Part shown: piece after piece, positions 25,851-36,100 of the stretch
Layout of the letters: the number at the start of each line of letters is the position of its first letter
How positions within the stretch are numbered: the first letter of the stretch is position 1
Assembly: GCA_017642425.1 (NCBI GenBank)
Contig: JAGCPB010000044.1
Coordinates: 48,913-112,912 of the forward strand
Direction: 5' to 3'
Origin: Bacteroidaceae bacterium
GTDB taxonomy: Bacteria > Bacteroidota > Bacteroidia > Bacteroidales > Bacteroidaceae
Length of the DNA stretch: 64,000 nucleotides
Program-made: the position numbers and the translations under genes
Notes under the pieces: model-generated
Told to the model about the DNA's origin: nothing
Database searches by the model: none
The model's input: the letters and a program-made list of their open reading frames with translations, nothing else

Positions 25851-27305
25851 ATGAGCGACAAGAAATTCAATTTCAAGTTCTGTGTCCTGCTGCCTATTGT
25901 GCTGGCAGTGACCATTTTCCTGTGGGCTGTCCCTGTCAGTTTCTATGGCATTGAAGCCCTTACCGTAGTCCAGCAGCGCGTTATTGCACTGTTCGTATTC
26001 GCCGCACTCATGTGGATGTTCGAAATCATCCCCAACTGGACCACATCACTGCTACTTATAGTGTTGACCTTGCTGACCATATCGGACAAGGGTATCAGTC
26101 TTTTCTGCGATCCCAAATACGGTACGCTGGTAAGTTATAAGAGTCTTATGGCTTCATTCGCCGATCCGGTAGTAATGCTGTTCATGGGTGGATTCGTGCT
26201 TGCCATCATGGCCGAAAAGTACGGGCTGGATGTAACCTTGGCCAGAATTCTGCTCAAGCCTTTCGGAACCAGGCCAAGTATGGTTCTTCTGGGATTCCTT
26301 GTGGTGATTGCCGTATTCTCTATGTTTATGTCCAATACTGCCACAGCTGCCATGATGCTGGCATTCCTGGCTCCGGTGCTTCAGGTACTCCCGTCCGATG
26401 ACAAGGGTCGCATAGGTCTGTCGCTGGCCATCCCCGTGGCAGCAAACATAGGCGGTATAGGTACTCCTATCGGTACCCCTCCCAATGCTACTGCAGTACG
26501 TTTCCTGGCAGAGTCAGGTTATGAAGTGACATTCTCCGAATGGTCAATGAGAATGATTCCGTTTGTGCTTATCATGATTCTTGTGGCATGGGTCCTGCTC
26601 CAACTGATATTCCCATTCAAGACAAAGAAACTGGTATTGAACATCCCCGAGCACAAGCGTGCAGTTGACTGGAAGACATACGTGGTTTGGATCACTTTCA
26701 TCGGCACTATCCTACTCTGGGCAACCGAGAGCCTTACCGGCATCAACTCAAACGTGGTGGCTCTCATTCCGCTTGGCGTTCTTACCATGACAGGCATATT
26801 TACCAAGGAGGATATCAAGGAGATCAACTGGACTGTGCTCTGGTTGGTGGCAGGAGGATTTGCATTGGGTACAGCCCTGCAAGGAACAGGTCTTGCCAAG
26901 ACACTTATCAATGCAATACCTTTCGGATCAATGAGTGTGCTGAGCGTATTGCTCATAGCCGGTTTCGTATGCTATTTCCTATCCAACTTTATCAGCAACT
27001 CAGCCACAGCCGCTCTGCTTATCCCCATACTGATTGTAGTTGCCGAAGGTATGGCTGATCCCGCCGCATCAAACAACGCTTCATTCATTGCCTTTGGTGG
27101 TACACACGCCATGATCTCATTCATTGCAGTCTGCGCATCAATAGCCATGCTGTTCCCCATATCAACACCTCCCAATGCCATTGCATCAAGCACCGGATTG
27201 GTTCAGACCAAGGATATGGCCAAGGTAGGTATAATTGTTGGTGCAATAGGATTTACCCTGGGTTCCTTCTGGCTCACAAAGATTTTCCCGTTTGCTATGG
27301 CATGA
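25851..27305 (+). CDS. SLC13/DASS-family sodium:anion symporter
   Basis: A 484-residue inner-membrane transporter with about 11-12 membrane segments. Both sodium-site motifs of DASS proteins are present: FMSNTATAAMMLAFLAPV in the first half and NFISNSATAALLIPI in the second; IGGIGTPIGTPPNATAV and FPISTPPNAIASSTG are the paired substrate loops. Known members move succinate, citrate and other dicarboxylates, or sulfate. It starts 10 bp after the M49-like gene, so it should be under the cobalamin riboswitch. A dicarboxylate would fit, since succinate-to-propionate conversion needs cobalamin, but this is inference. Confidence 0.88.
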   Translation: MSDKKFNFKFCVLLPIVLAVTIFLWAVPVSFYGIEALTVVQQRVIALFVFAALMWMFEIIPNWTTSLLLIVLTLLTISDKGISLFCDPKYGTLVSYKSLMASFADPVVMLFMGGFVLAIMAEKYGLDVTLARILLKPFGTRPSMVLLGFLVVIAVFSMFMSNTATAAMMLAFLAPVLQVLPSDDKGRIGLSLAIPVAANIGGIGTPIGTPPNATAVRFLAESGYEVTFSEWSMRMIPFVLIMILVAWVLLQLIFPFKTKKLVLNIPEHKRAVDWKTYVVWITFIGTILLWATESLTGINSNVVALIPLGVLTMTGIFTKEDIKEINWTVLWLVAGGFALGTALQGTGLAKTLINAIPFGSMSVLSVLLIAGFVCYFLSNFISNSATAALLIPILIVVAEGMADPAASNNASFIAFGGTHAMISFIAVCASIAMLFPISTPPNAIASSTGLVQTKDMAKVGIIVGAIGFTLGSFWLTKIFPFAMA

Positions 27306-27319
27306 TTCTAAAAATACAC

Positions 27320-27327
27320 TAAATTTG
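27320..27327 (+). promoter_or_regulatory. Possible internal -7 promoter box for the porin gene
   Basis: TAAATTTG fits TAnnTTTG in the 50-bp gap after the DASS gene, 28 bp before the porin ATG. The porin may thus be expressed both with the riboswitch operon and alone. Confidence 0.4.
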
Positions 27328-27355
27328 TAGACTTTAAAAACTACATTCATCCATT

Positions 27356-28378
27356 ATGAAAAAGATTCTTTTAACGGCTGTTTTAGCAAGCCTTACAGCC
27401 ATTTCCGTTATTGCACAGGATACACAATTCGGCCGCAAGGTTACCGATAACACAACAGGTCCCAAGATAGGCGGTTTTTTTATCGGAAAATACACATATA
27501 CAGACCAGGACGGTCAGCATGGCGGTAATGGTTTAAGCCAGCGTATGGTACGTCTTTATGCCGACGGCACCATACTGAATGATTTTAAATACCGCGTTCA
27601 GCTCCAGGTCAATAACGCTTCATTCCACATGAAGGACTACTTTGTGGAGTGGGCACACTGGAAAGAGTTTTCAGTCAAGGTTGGTCAGTACAAGCGCGCC
27701 TTCCTGTTTGAGAACCCTTATAATCCCTGGGATGTGGGATTTGGTGATTATTCCCAGATTACGAAGAAGCTTTCAGGCATGGGTGACTATTGCGGAGAAG
27801 ACGGCTCAAACGGAGGTCGTGACCAGGGTATCCAGATTCAGGGTGACCTGTTCCCCATATCGGCCGACGGTCACCGCCTTGTCCACTATCAGCTTCAGCT
27901 TATGAACGGACAGGGTATCAATACCGCCGATGCGAACTCCCGCAAGGATATTATCGGAACCCTTCAGGTTCAACCTATCAAAGACCTTTACATAGGAGCA
28001 TTCGGATGGAAAGGTGATTATGTAAAAGACACTGTAACGATAGGTCGTGACCGCTGGGCAATATCTGCCAAATATGAGCACAACTCCTGGAGCGCCCGTG
28101 CCGAATATGCATATTCAAACGGCAAGAACATCAGCGAAGCCGACGGTTGGTACGCTGCAGTAGGCGTTCCTGTCAACGACTGGTTCAAGATGTATGCCAA
28201 ATATGATGTATATCGCAGCAAGGCTTCAACAGAGTTTATGAAAGCCATCTATTCCCTTGCACCAAATTTCCAGATTCACAAGAACCTGATGCTGCAGTTG
28301 CAGTACAATTACGTTGACAACCGCCCCACCTCATCTCATTGGAATGAGTTCTGGGCAGAGCTTTACGTAAGATTCTAA
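27356..28378 (+). CDS. Outer-membrane porin, OprO/OprP (phosphate-selective porin) family
   Basis: A 340-residue exported protein (signal peptide to SVIAQ) made of alternating amphipathic strands ending FWAELYVRF with the terminal Phe typical of barrels. Marks of the family: KIGGFFIGKYTY, QRMVRLYADGTILNDFKYRVQLQ and WDVGFGDYSQ. OprO/P porins pass anions such as phosphate and polyphosphate. Following an anion symporter and an exported binding/peptidase-like protein, it suggests a route across both membranes for one solute. A terminator lies 50 bp downstream. Confidence 0.8.
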   Translation: MKKILLTAVLASLTAISVIAQDTQFGRKVTDNTTGPKIGGFFIGKYTYTDQDGQHGGNGLSQRMVRLYADGTILNDFKYRVQLQVNNASFHMKDYFVEWAHWKEFSVKVGQYKRAFLFENPYNPWDVGFGDYSQITKKLSGMGDYCGEDGSNGGRDQGIQIQGDLFPISADGHRLVHYQLQLMNGQGINTADANSRKDIIGTLQVQPIKDLYIGAFGWKGDYVKDTVTIGRDRWAISAKYEHNSWSARAEYAYSNGKNISEADGWYAAVGVPVNDWFKMYAKYDVYRSKASTEFMKAIYSLAPNFQIHKNLMLQLQYNYVDNRPTSSHWNEFWAELYVRF

Positions 28379-28420
28379 CCCTCACCGTGAGCGGTTTCAC
28401 TCGTTAGACATAACGCGTTC

Positions 28421-29461
28421 TCAAAAGGTCGGGCTTAGCCCGACTTTTTTCATGGTGATAATCATGCCCACCACACCTATGTAGTCATCGGCGCCCTGAC
28501 TTACATTGTTGGATTTGAGCATAGTGTCCATCATCCGGTACTGGATGTCATCAATGAACTTGATGCGTTTCTTGCGCCAATACTCACGGGACTCCTTGTA
28601 GTCATTCATGGCCGTAGGGCTGACCTGGGCAAGCCAATCACTATATTCCTGCTCTGTCATCAATGACTTGGCGTTTATCATTACATATGGCAGCAGGTGC
28701 AGGTATCCGCTGTACCGCACTCCGTCATCACTGGAGCGGCTGCAATATACGAATGACCAGAAATTGGCCTCAGCCTCGCTGGTCACTCCGGCCAGATGGG
28801 CCTTCTCATGGGCAAGCGTTGATGAATACTCCGTCTCCATCAGATCCAGATTCAACTGTGATTCACAGAAAAACGGCCCCATATAGCCCAACACCGCCAC
28901 ACTGGAATACAACCAGTTCATCAACGGACGCTTGGTATGCTGCCACCTGTGCAACTTGGTATAACCCAGCCCGTTAGGCTCCTCACAATAAAAAGCGTTG
29001 ATATCCTTTTCCAGTTCATCCCGCTCAATCCTGACTTTAGCTCCAGCCGTACGGTTCAATTCATCCGTATAATCCGCAATGAACCTGTTGAACTCCTCAC
29101 GGTCAAACTGGCGGCGCTCCACCCCAGCCCTCTCATACAGCGACGTGCGGAAATAGTTGTTGCCCCACCCCATATAGAACCACACCACAAGCCACATTAC
29201 AAGAATGGAAGTGCGTTTAAGCCAATTGAGAAATCCCTTTTTCCGCTTAATGCTTGACCATATTATCCCTATAAACAGGAACACAAATACCAGCACCGTA
29301 ATCTCCTCAAGTGAAAACGGGAAAACACAAGCTATCAGAGAGAGGCAAGCCGATATTACAGGATAGCAGCAGTTGGCATAGAACTCAGCCACAGGTGTAA
29401 AGAACCTGCACGCCGCAACGAATGCCAGCAGTATCAACCCTATCAAAACGGATTTCTTCAT
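28421..29461 (-). CDS. DUF3810 membrane protein with zinc-protease-like HEKAH motif
   Basis: A 346-residue protein of the DUF3810 family, common in Bacteroidota. Three membrane segments occupy residues ~1-100 (LIGLILLAFVAA; ISACLSLIACVFPFSL; ILVMWLVVWFYMG). The outer part has TLAHEKAHLAGVTSEAEANFW, an HExxH motif followed by a downstream Glu, so a zinc metallopeptidase is plausible. Substrate unknown. A -7 box (TAACTTTG on the minus strand, 29466-29473) is so close to the ATG that the transcript may have almost no leader. It is unrelated to its cobalamin neighbours as far as can be seen. Confidence 0.8.
   Translation of the reverse strand: MKKSVLIGLILLAFVAACRFFTPVAEFYANCCYPVISACLSLIACVFPFSLEEITVLVFVFLFIGIIWSSIKRKKGFLNWLKRTSILVMWLVVWFYMGWGNNYFRTSLYERAGVERRQFDREEFNRFIADYTDELNRTAGAKVRIERDELEKDINAFYCEEPNGLGYTKLHRWQHTKRPLMNWLYSSVAVLGYMGPFFCESQLNLDLMETEYSSTLAHEKAHLAGVTSEAEANFWSFVYCSRSSDDGVRYSGYLHLLPYVMINAKSLMTEQEYSDWLAQVSPTAMNDYKESREYWRKKRIKFIDDIQYRMMDTMLKSNNVSQGADDYIGVVGMIITMKKVGLSPTF
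28428..28450 (+). terminator. Terminator of the riboswitch-2 operon, inside the end of the opposite gene
   Basis: GTCGGGC-TTA-GCCCGAC followed by TTTTTT. On the minus strand the same bases encode the last residues (KKVGLSP) of the DUF3810 gene. Confidence 0.85.
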
Positions 29462-29521
29462 ACTGCAAAGTTACACAATTTGGCCGTTCAGCTCAGTATT
29501 TTCACTATCTTCGCAATTAGT

Positions 29522-30052
29522 ATGAGAAAGGTAATTCTTATAACAGGTGGAGAGAGGTCCGGCAAAAGCGCGTATGCCGAGAAACTTGCTCTTTCTTTGA
29601 CAGATAAGCCTGTTTATCTTGCTACGGCACGGGTGTGGGATGATGAATTCCGCGAGCGCGTTCGTCAGCATCAGTTGCGGCGAGGGCCGGAGTGGACAAA
29701 TATTGAGGAGGAGCTGGAACTGGGCAAGCACGATTTCAGCGGCCGCGTGGTACTGATAGACTGCGTTACGCTTTGGTGCACCAATCTCTTCTACCGGGAC
29801 CAGCAAAGAGCCGAGCAGGATACTGCATGGCTAGGACAATGTCTGGACGACATAAAGGCAGAGTTTGACCGCTTTACAGCCCAGGATTCCACATTCATCT
29901 TTGTGACCAATGAGATAGGGATGGGTGGTGTATCGGCCAATGCACTTCAGCGCCGGTTTACTGACCTTCAGGGTTGGGTGAACCAATATATTGCCGGCTG
30001 TGCCGATGAGGTAATCCTAATGGTAAGCGGTATTCCAGTTAAGATCAAATGA
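29522..30052 (+). CDS. cobU: Bifunctional adenosylcobinamide kinase/guanylyltransferase
   Basis: A 176-residue CobU. P-loop [14 protein letters not shown], substrate region [11 protein letters not shown] and [10 protein letters not shown] are all present. It phosphorylates adenosylcobinamide and transfers GMP from GTP, activating the ring for lower-ligand attachment. I start at the ATG at 29522, which puts [10 protein letters not shown] at the amino end. First gene of cobU-T-S-C; a TTTG / TATCTTCG pair upstream (29479-29513) is a possible promoter. Overlaps cobT by 4 bp. Confidence 0.95.
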   Translation: MRKVILITGGERSGKSAYAEKLALSLTDKPVYLATARVWDDEFRERVRQHQLRRGPEWTNIEEELELGKHDFSGRVVLIDCVTLWCTNLFYRDQQRAEQDTAWLGQCLDDIKAEFDRFTAQDSTFIFVTNEIGMGGVSANALQRRFTDLQGWVNQYIAGCADEVILMVSGIPVKIK

Positions 30053-31089
30053 AGCAATTCAATATACAGAAACTCAACGATACTGCCTTTCAGGCGCAGG
30101 TACAGGACAAGATAGACAACCTGACCAAACCCAAAGGTGCACTTGGCCGTCTGGAATCACTTGCCGCGCAGATATGCATGATACAGCATACCCTGAGTCC
30201 GGAGCTCAGAACACCCTATAACATACTCTTTGCGGCCGACCACGGAGTGCTGGCGCAAGGCGTGAGCGTATCACCCAAGGAGGTAACCTGGCAGCAGTCA
30301 TACCATTTTCTTGAGGGCGGTGCCGGAATCAGTTTCCTGTGCCGTCAGCACGGATTCCGCCTGATGGTTGTGGATGCAGGCATTGACCATGACATGGACT
30401 ACAGCAGCGGCATTATCAACATGAAGGTGCGCAAAGGCACACGTGATTTCTCTGTCGAGGCGGCAATGACTCCTTCTGAACTTGAATTGGCAATTGAGCG
30501 CGGAGCAGAGTGCGTGGACAAAGTGTATGCAGATGGCTGCAACGTAATCAGTTTCGGTGAGATGGGATGCGGCAACACATCGGCCTCATCAATATGGATG
30601 TCATTGCTGGCAGGAATTCCATTGGACAAGTGCATCGGTGCCGGGGCCGGTCTGGACAAAGGCGGAGTGAGCCACAAGTATGAGGTTCTGAAACACTCCA
30701 TTGAGATATATCCCGGACAGCATTCAACTTTGGAGATTATGGCCCGTTACGGCGGTTATGAGATGGTTATGGCCGTTGGAGCAATGCTTCGCGCTGCAGA
30801 ACTCCGTATGGTAATCCTTGTGGACGGATTCATAATGAGCGCCTGCATGCTGGCTGCTTCAAAGCTCTGCCCGGAGGTTCTAGACTATGCCGTATTCGGG
30901 CATCAGGGCGATGAAAGCGGCCACAAACTGCTGCTGGAGAGCATGAACGCCAAGCCCCTGCTGCACCTGGACCTGCGCCTGGGTGAAGGCAGCGGAGCCG
31001 TATGCGCCTACCCAATCGTGCAGTCAGCCGTAAATATGATAAATGAGATGGATTCCTTTAAGAAGGCATCGGTAACAAAATACTTCTAG
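30049..31089 (+). CDS. cobT: Nicotinate-nucleotide:dimethylbenzimidazole phosphoribosyltransferase
   Basis: A 346-residue CobT of normal length. Seen: [32 protein letters not shown] and the catalytic Glu in [12 protein letters not shown] near the end. It makes alpha-ribazole phosphate from nicotinate mononucleotide and a lower-ligand base. Coupled to cobU by a 4-bp overlap and 12 bp before cobS. The base used cannot be read from sequence. Confidence 0.95.
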   Translation: MKQFNIQKLNDTAFQAQVQDKIDNLTKPKGALGRLESLAAQICMIQHTLSPELRTPYNILFAADHGVLAQGVSVSPKEVTWQQSYHFLEGGAGISFLCRQHGFRLMVVDAGIDHDMDYSSGIINMKVRKGTRDFSVEAAMTPSELELAIERGAECVDKVYADGCNVISFGEMGCGNTSASSIWMSLLAGIPLDKCIGAGAGLDKGGVSHKYEVLKHSIEIYPGQHSTLEIMARYGGYEMVMAVGAMLRAAELRMVILVDGFIMSACMLAASKLCPEVLDYAVFGHQGDESGHKLLLESMNAKPLLHLDLRLGEGSGAVCAYPIVQSAVNMINEMDSFKKASVTKYF

Positions 31090-31101
31090 CCCCCCGACAA
31101 T

Positions 31102-31866
31102 ATGAATAATTTACTTGCAGCACTCATGTTCTTTACCCGCCTGCCGTTCCACAAGATAAAGCAGGTGCCGGCAGAAAGTTTCAGCCACGTTACCGGATGG
31201 TGGAGCGTGACCGGCTGGCTTACCGGTGGCTTATCGGCCCTGACATTCTGGCTCCTTTTCAAGGTTACATCACCAACTATTGCCATCGTAATGGCGCTGC
31301 TGGTAAGAGTCCTGCTAATGGGTGCACTGCATGAGGACGGACTGGCCGATTTCCTGGACGGATTCGGCGGTGGAACCGACAAGGAGAGCACACTGCGCAT
31401 AATGAAGGACTCACACATCGGCACTTACGGAGTCATCGGCCTGATACTCTATTTCCTGCTGTCATTTGTTATCCTTGCCAATGTACATCCTCAGTATGTC
31501 CCCTTCATAATAATATCATCTGATGTATTCTGTAAGTGCATAAGCAGCCACATAGTCTGGTTCCTGCCGTACGCACGCCCGGAGTCTGAGAGCAAGAACC
31601 GCACTGTCTATACGCATCCAACCACAATAGAGGAGATTCTCACCGTCATCTCCGGAATTGCAGCACTGGCTCTTATTGTCATACCTGACAAGCCTTTATC
31701 GACCAACTATATGAACTTCAGCATAATTGCCGTTGTGTCCATTGCGGTATTCTGCTTGCTCCTGCTGCTTTTCAGGAAAAAGATAGGGGGGTACACGGGT
31801 GACTGCTGCGGCGCACTTTTCCTTATTACCGAACTTGTATTCCGCTTTATGACAGCGGTAGTCTAA
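31102..31866 (+). CDS. cobS: Adenosylcobinamide-GDP ribazoletransferase (cobalamin synthase)
   Basis: A 254-residue inner-membrane enzyme with about six membrane segments. The acidic motif HEDGLADFLDGFGGG and KDSHIGTYG are family hallmarks that bind magnesium and the GDP-cobinamide. It joins GDP-cobinamide and alpha-ribazole (phosphate) at the membrane. The amino end FFTRLPFHKI is typical. It lies between cobT and cobC with 12-bp gaps on both sides. Confidence 0.95.
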   Translation: MNNLLAALMFFTRLPFHKIKQVPAESFSHVTGWWSVTGWLTGGLSALTFWLLFKVTSPTIAIVMALLVRVLLMGALHEDGLADFLDGFGGGTDKESTLRIMKDSHIGTYGVIGLILYFLLSFVILANVHPQYVPFIIISSDVFCKCISSHIVWFLPYARPESESKNRTVYTHPTTIEEILTVISGIAALALIVIPDKPLSTNYMNFSIIAVVSIAVFCLLLLLFRKKIGGYTGDCCGALFLITELVFRFMTAVV

Positions 31867-31878
31867 TCAACATTTCCT

Positions 31879-32406
31879 ATGAAAGTTTACCTTATCCGAC
31901 ATACATCACCTGACGTGCCCAAGGGCACATGTTATGGACAGACCGATGTTCCCTTAGCCACTACATTCCCCAATGAGGCTGCCGCTACTCTTGCCGGTAT
32001 TCCCGATATAAAGTTCGACATGGTTTATAGCAGCCCGCTGACCCGTGCTCAAAAACTGGCAGCATTCTGCGGCTACCCCACACCCCGACTGGACAACCGC
32101 CTTAAGGAGCTCAACTTTGGCCGCTGGGAGATGCAGATGTATGATGAGATAGACGATCCCTACATCCAGGAATGGTACAACAACTTTGTCGATGCCCCCA
32201 TCCCCGGCGGCGAGTCATTCCGCGAAATGTACCTGCGCATAGCCGATTTCCTGGACGAACTCAAGCAGAAAGACTACAACAACGTACTGATCTTTGCCCA
32301 TGGTGGCGTTCTGGCCTGCGCTAATGTCTATGTGGGGAAAGCCACACTCCGCACCGCCTTTGAGAACCTCATACCTTATGGCGGCATGCTCACCATAGAA
32401 ATATAG
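31879..32406 (+). CDS. cobC: Alpha-ribazole phosphatase, histidine phosphatase family
   Basis: A 175-residue histidine phosphatase. IRHTSPDVPKGTCYGQTD carries the catalytic RH, LKELNFGRWEMQ the usual Glu region, and FAHGGVLACANV the second His. It removes the phosphate of alpha-ribazole phosphate or cobalamin phosphate in the last assembly steps. Last gene of cobU-T-S-C; an IS66 remnant begins within 20 bp of its stop. Confidence 0.88.
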   Translation: MKVYLIRHTSPDVPKGTCYGQTDVPLATTFPNEAAATLAGIPDIKFDMVYSSPLTRAQKLAAFCGYPTPRLDNRLKELNFGRWEMQMYDEIDDPYIQEWYNNFVDAPIPGGESFREMYLRIADFLDELKQKDYNNVLIFAHGGVLACANVYVGKATLRTAFENLIPYGGMLTIEI

Positions 32407-32421
32407 TACCCAACAGGGAGG

Positions 32422-32595
32422 CTTGCAACCTGCAAGGCGCATAACGTAAACCCCAGACTCTACCTGAACAGTGTGATTGCCGACATGCCGTACCAATCCA
32501 AGGCAACAAAGGAGGAACTGCTGCAGATGCTGCCGCATAAATGGATAAACAGGCACCCTGAGGCAATCCTGAAAAAAGAGAAGCAAGAGAAGTAA
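32422..32595 (+). pseudogene. IS66-family transposase remnant (C-terminal end)
   Basis: An open stretch without a start encodes CKAHNVNPRLYLNSVI followed by ADMPYQSKATKEELLQMLPH and a lysine-rich end at 32595. This is the pattern of the carboxyl end of IS66 TnpC transposases (NPxxYLxxV, then LLPxxW). Nothing of the catalytic domain remains, and no terminal repeats are visible. It marks an old insertion at the edge of the accessory island. Confidence 0.7.
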
Positions 32596-32614
32596 TAGTA
32601 CAACTATAACAAGA

Positions 32615-32661
32615 CAACAACAGCAGTTACATATAGAGGTACAATGTAACTGCTGTTGTTG
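32615..32661. terminator. 18-bp perfect hairpin at the left edge of the accessory island
   Basis: CAACAACAGCAGTTACAT (32615-32632) pairs perfectly with 32644-32661 around an 11-nt loop. It lies between cobC/IS66 remnant and the minus-strand genes, so it can end transcripts from both sides. There is no strong T-run on the plus strand. Confidence 0.65.
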
Positions 32662-32699
32662 CTACTATTAGGTAATAATACCTGTACTTTATCGAATGC

Positions 32700-32989
32700 T
32701 TACCAATCAACTGGGATTATTACATTATAATCACACTTAGCATCAACAGCAAAAGTGTATTGACTACGATTACAATCAAATTCCAATGATTTGGCTGATG
32801 GCAAATTTATAGGTCCTGATTGACCGGTAAAATTGATGCTATCCAAATCATCTATTACATACTGAACTTTCTTACCGTTTTTAGGAAAAACATTCATAAA
32901 AATTGGGCTGATGCCGATACTGTGCCAGATGTGAGCACTATGGCTGCAATGAAGCGTATGAAAGCTGATTTGATTGTTATCTGTTTCAT
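32700..32989 (-). pseudogene. Small secreted protein gene broken by a frameshift
   Basis: The amino part (from 32989) encodes a signal peptide, MKQITIKSAFIRFIAAIV to SASAQF, and stops at once. The next frame continues MNVFPKNGKKVQYVIDDLDS and ends at 32700 with VIIPVDW. The joined protein would be about 97 residues, and its start parallels the amino end of the 1264-residue neighbour (SASAQYYLNVYEKSG ... IANLDSVSI). The break lies in a run of T, so one missing base restores the frame. Decay, phase variation or a sequencing error are all possible. Confidence 0.65.
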
Positions 32990-33106
32990 TTCTATAGGAT
33001 TATGCAGATTGAGTCTTCTGTGTTTATAATATAAACGAAAAATGTGATTTGAGATTAGATATAGTTTGAATATAGTGCCAACTTTACACTCTTGGGATGA
33101 CAAATC

Positions 33107-36100
33107 CTACGGACAGACAGGCCGGACAGAACGGCCAGCACTACCTGAACCTACCCAAGTAGCCGACACCTGTTTGGAATCGAAGCCAATGAAACTCGAG
33201 TTATAAGGATCTGGGAACAAAGGATCTAGAGAACTTGACCAGTACCCGCCATCACTGCCACCGTTTGTTAAATTAGTACCATAATAACATCCAGCAGCTG
33301 GAAGGAAAATAGAACGATCAGTATATCCTGCTATGTTACTAGTTACTAAATAACCATTCATCCCATTTATTGTTGTCCAAGTCCATGTACAGCAGGAAAC
33401 CAGTTCTTTCATTTCTTCTCGCGTAGGCATACGCCATTCACCGCCCCATTTCATATGTGCTACATCATCGGATGGTTCAAGAACAGTCAAACTATCAACA
33501 ACACCTTTTCCGTCAGAACTATTATATTTTGAAAACTTAATATTTTCATATGAATCACCGCTTAAACGATACTTGTAATTTATCAAACTATAATTTGTTT
33601 TCACCTCAGTTTCTCCCCAGGAATAGTAATCGCCATATCCATAATAATTAGTGGCCCCGACATTAAATGTTGCCCATTTTACACTCAAGCCTAAATCAAC
33701 ATAATCAGAATAAGGATATACTAACCTAACTGAACACTTACCGGAAGAGGTTGACACTCCGCCTGAATAAACATAGTATCCATAACTACCACTTTGATCT
33801 CCTGACCACAACCAATCTAAAGCATTACCCCCAAATGCAGTAAGAGCATTGTTTATTAAACCCCATTTTTGAGTAATGATATAAATCTGTGTATAATCGG
33901 GCAGATTTGAATCATAATATTGTTTTGCAACGCTATGATAAACATCATCTATTTCTTCATTTTTCAATGCAATTACAAACTTATTCATACCAACTGTAAC
34001 CAAAACGCCTTGAACATCATAATCACCTTTGTTTGACAAACTTGACCATTGTTCCTTTGAGAAATTATACCTTTTAGTCCCTTTGTATGCAACCAAAGTG
34101 AGATCATTTTTATCCCTCCAGTCAATAGGCGATTGAGAAGAAGTAGAGCGAACTTGTCTCACTGGATAAAAACTAGAAGAAGTAGACATTCCTCCCGAAC
34201 AAATATAGTATCCATAACTACCACTTTTATCTCCCGACCAGAAATAATCACTTAATGCAGTACCGCCAAATGTGGTAAAAGCTTTCTGGATATAGGACCA
34301 ACATGTACTAATAACCTGACCCTGTGAGTATGTCGGCAAACACTGGTCATAATATAACTTTGCATAAGAGTAATACAAATTATTTATTGGCTCATTTTGT
34401 AAAGCCATAATAAAACTCTCGCCTCCAAAAACCACCGTTAATCCTTCTACTGTGGCACGACCCAAATTAGCCTTAGCGTATTGTTCTTGAGTTAAATAAT
34501 ATCTAGTTCCATCTATTGAAACCGCAAGAGAAAGATGTATAGGATTCTTGGAATAAATAGAGTAGTTTTCATTTAAATCACCGCTATTGCCGCCAGTAAA
34601 ATCATCGCCGCCAGTTGCAGAATACATTGTACTAATAAAGTCTTTTGCATTGTTTTTTGCAGTGCCAAAATCATCGCCAAGAGAACTAGAGCAGTCTAGT
34701 ACAAGTATAATAACAATAGTACTCTGTTCTAATTCTATATCCGGCTGTTGATCTGGATCAAACTCAGAATTTTGTTGCCATAGACCATCCGGAGTCATAT
34801 ACCACTCATTAATGAATGACTTATTGATAAAACTATTATCATCAGTCAGAATGTTCTCAAAAGTAAATTTAGTAAATATCACCTCTGTCACTTCACCCAC
34901 CACCTCAGAACCGGATATTGAAGTCATTCCATGATATTCAACGTCTGTAAGTGAACGATCGCGTCGATTATATATTCCTTCTACATAAAGAGTTGAATTA
35001 GTTGCATCAGCTACATTATCAAAAGTAAATCGCACACGAGTTCCATTTGAAAGACCCGGCATTACAATGGGCACAGTCTGATAATTTATTGAACGATTTA
35101 ACTGACTAGCTATCTCTTTAAACTTGGCATTAACCTCTGACATATTCTGCACCTCTATTGCGTATTCATCAGATGATGCAAGTTGCTTGAGTGTAGATTG
35201 GAATTTTGACATATCTTTCACATCACTACCTCTTACACCAACGGAATATGCGGTAATGGGAACTCCTGCCAATGAGTATGTTTTAATCTTATGCTTAATG
35301 GCCGCAAGATATTCATCATCTGAATCATAATATTGACCTGTAACAGCTTCAATCATATCAATAGAACCCTGATCCAAACCATCTGTAAAGGTTACAATAG
35401 CCACTTTAGATACATTATCTGGTAATGCCACCGAGCCAAGAGAATCAATTGCATTGTCAACAGAATAGCACAAGAGAGTACCATTCTTCATCTCCATACC
35501 ATCCATAAAGTTATCAAATGCTTTCTTGCTATCGGTATTCAATAAACTGACGGGCTTTGTGTATAGTTGTTTGTTGAAACCCATTACTCCCAGATATACA
35601 CCACTCTTTGCCAAAGAATCAATAGTTACATCAATCGAAACGAACTTATCCTTAACAGTTACAAAACAAGTATCTGATATATCACCTAGAGATGAAATAA
35701 TAAATGTAGTTCCTTTTGTTAATGCACTGACAGCACCATTATTATCAACTATAGCAACTGAAGGATTACTTGATTTCCAGACTACACCCTCAAGAGGAAT
35801 AATCGCCCAATCAGCAGCAAAGCCACTAACATTTAATGTATAATTGTCTGATGTTTCAAGATTCAGTTCCCTGTTGTTAATAAGCAATTTAACCACCTCA
35901 GATAATGTATATATGTGATCAACAATTACAAGAGTACATGTATCCGAAATAAGTCCAAATGATGCAGTAATAAGAGCAGTGCCATTCTTTTGAGCTTTTA
36001 TTAATCCATTTTCATCAATAGTAGCAATTGAGGAATCATTGCACCTCCAAAGAACATTCTTGAGAGTTATCTCTGTACCATTGGAAGCGAAACCCCTAAC

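Noticed and set aside
32422-32595. Intact IS66 insertion sequence
   Set aside because: Only the carboxyl end of the transposase is present, with no start, catalytic region or terminal repeats.
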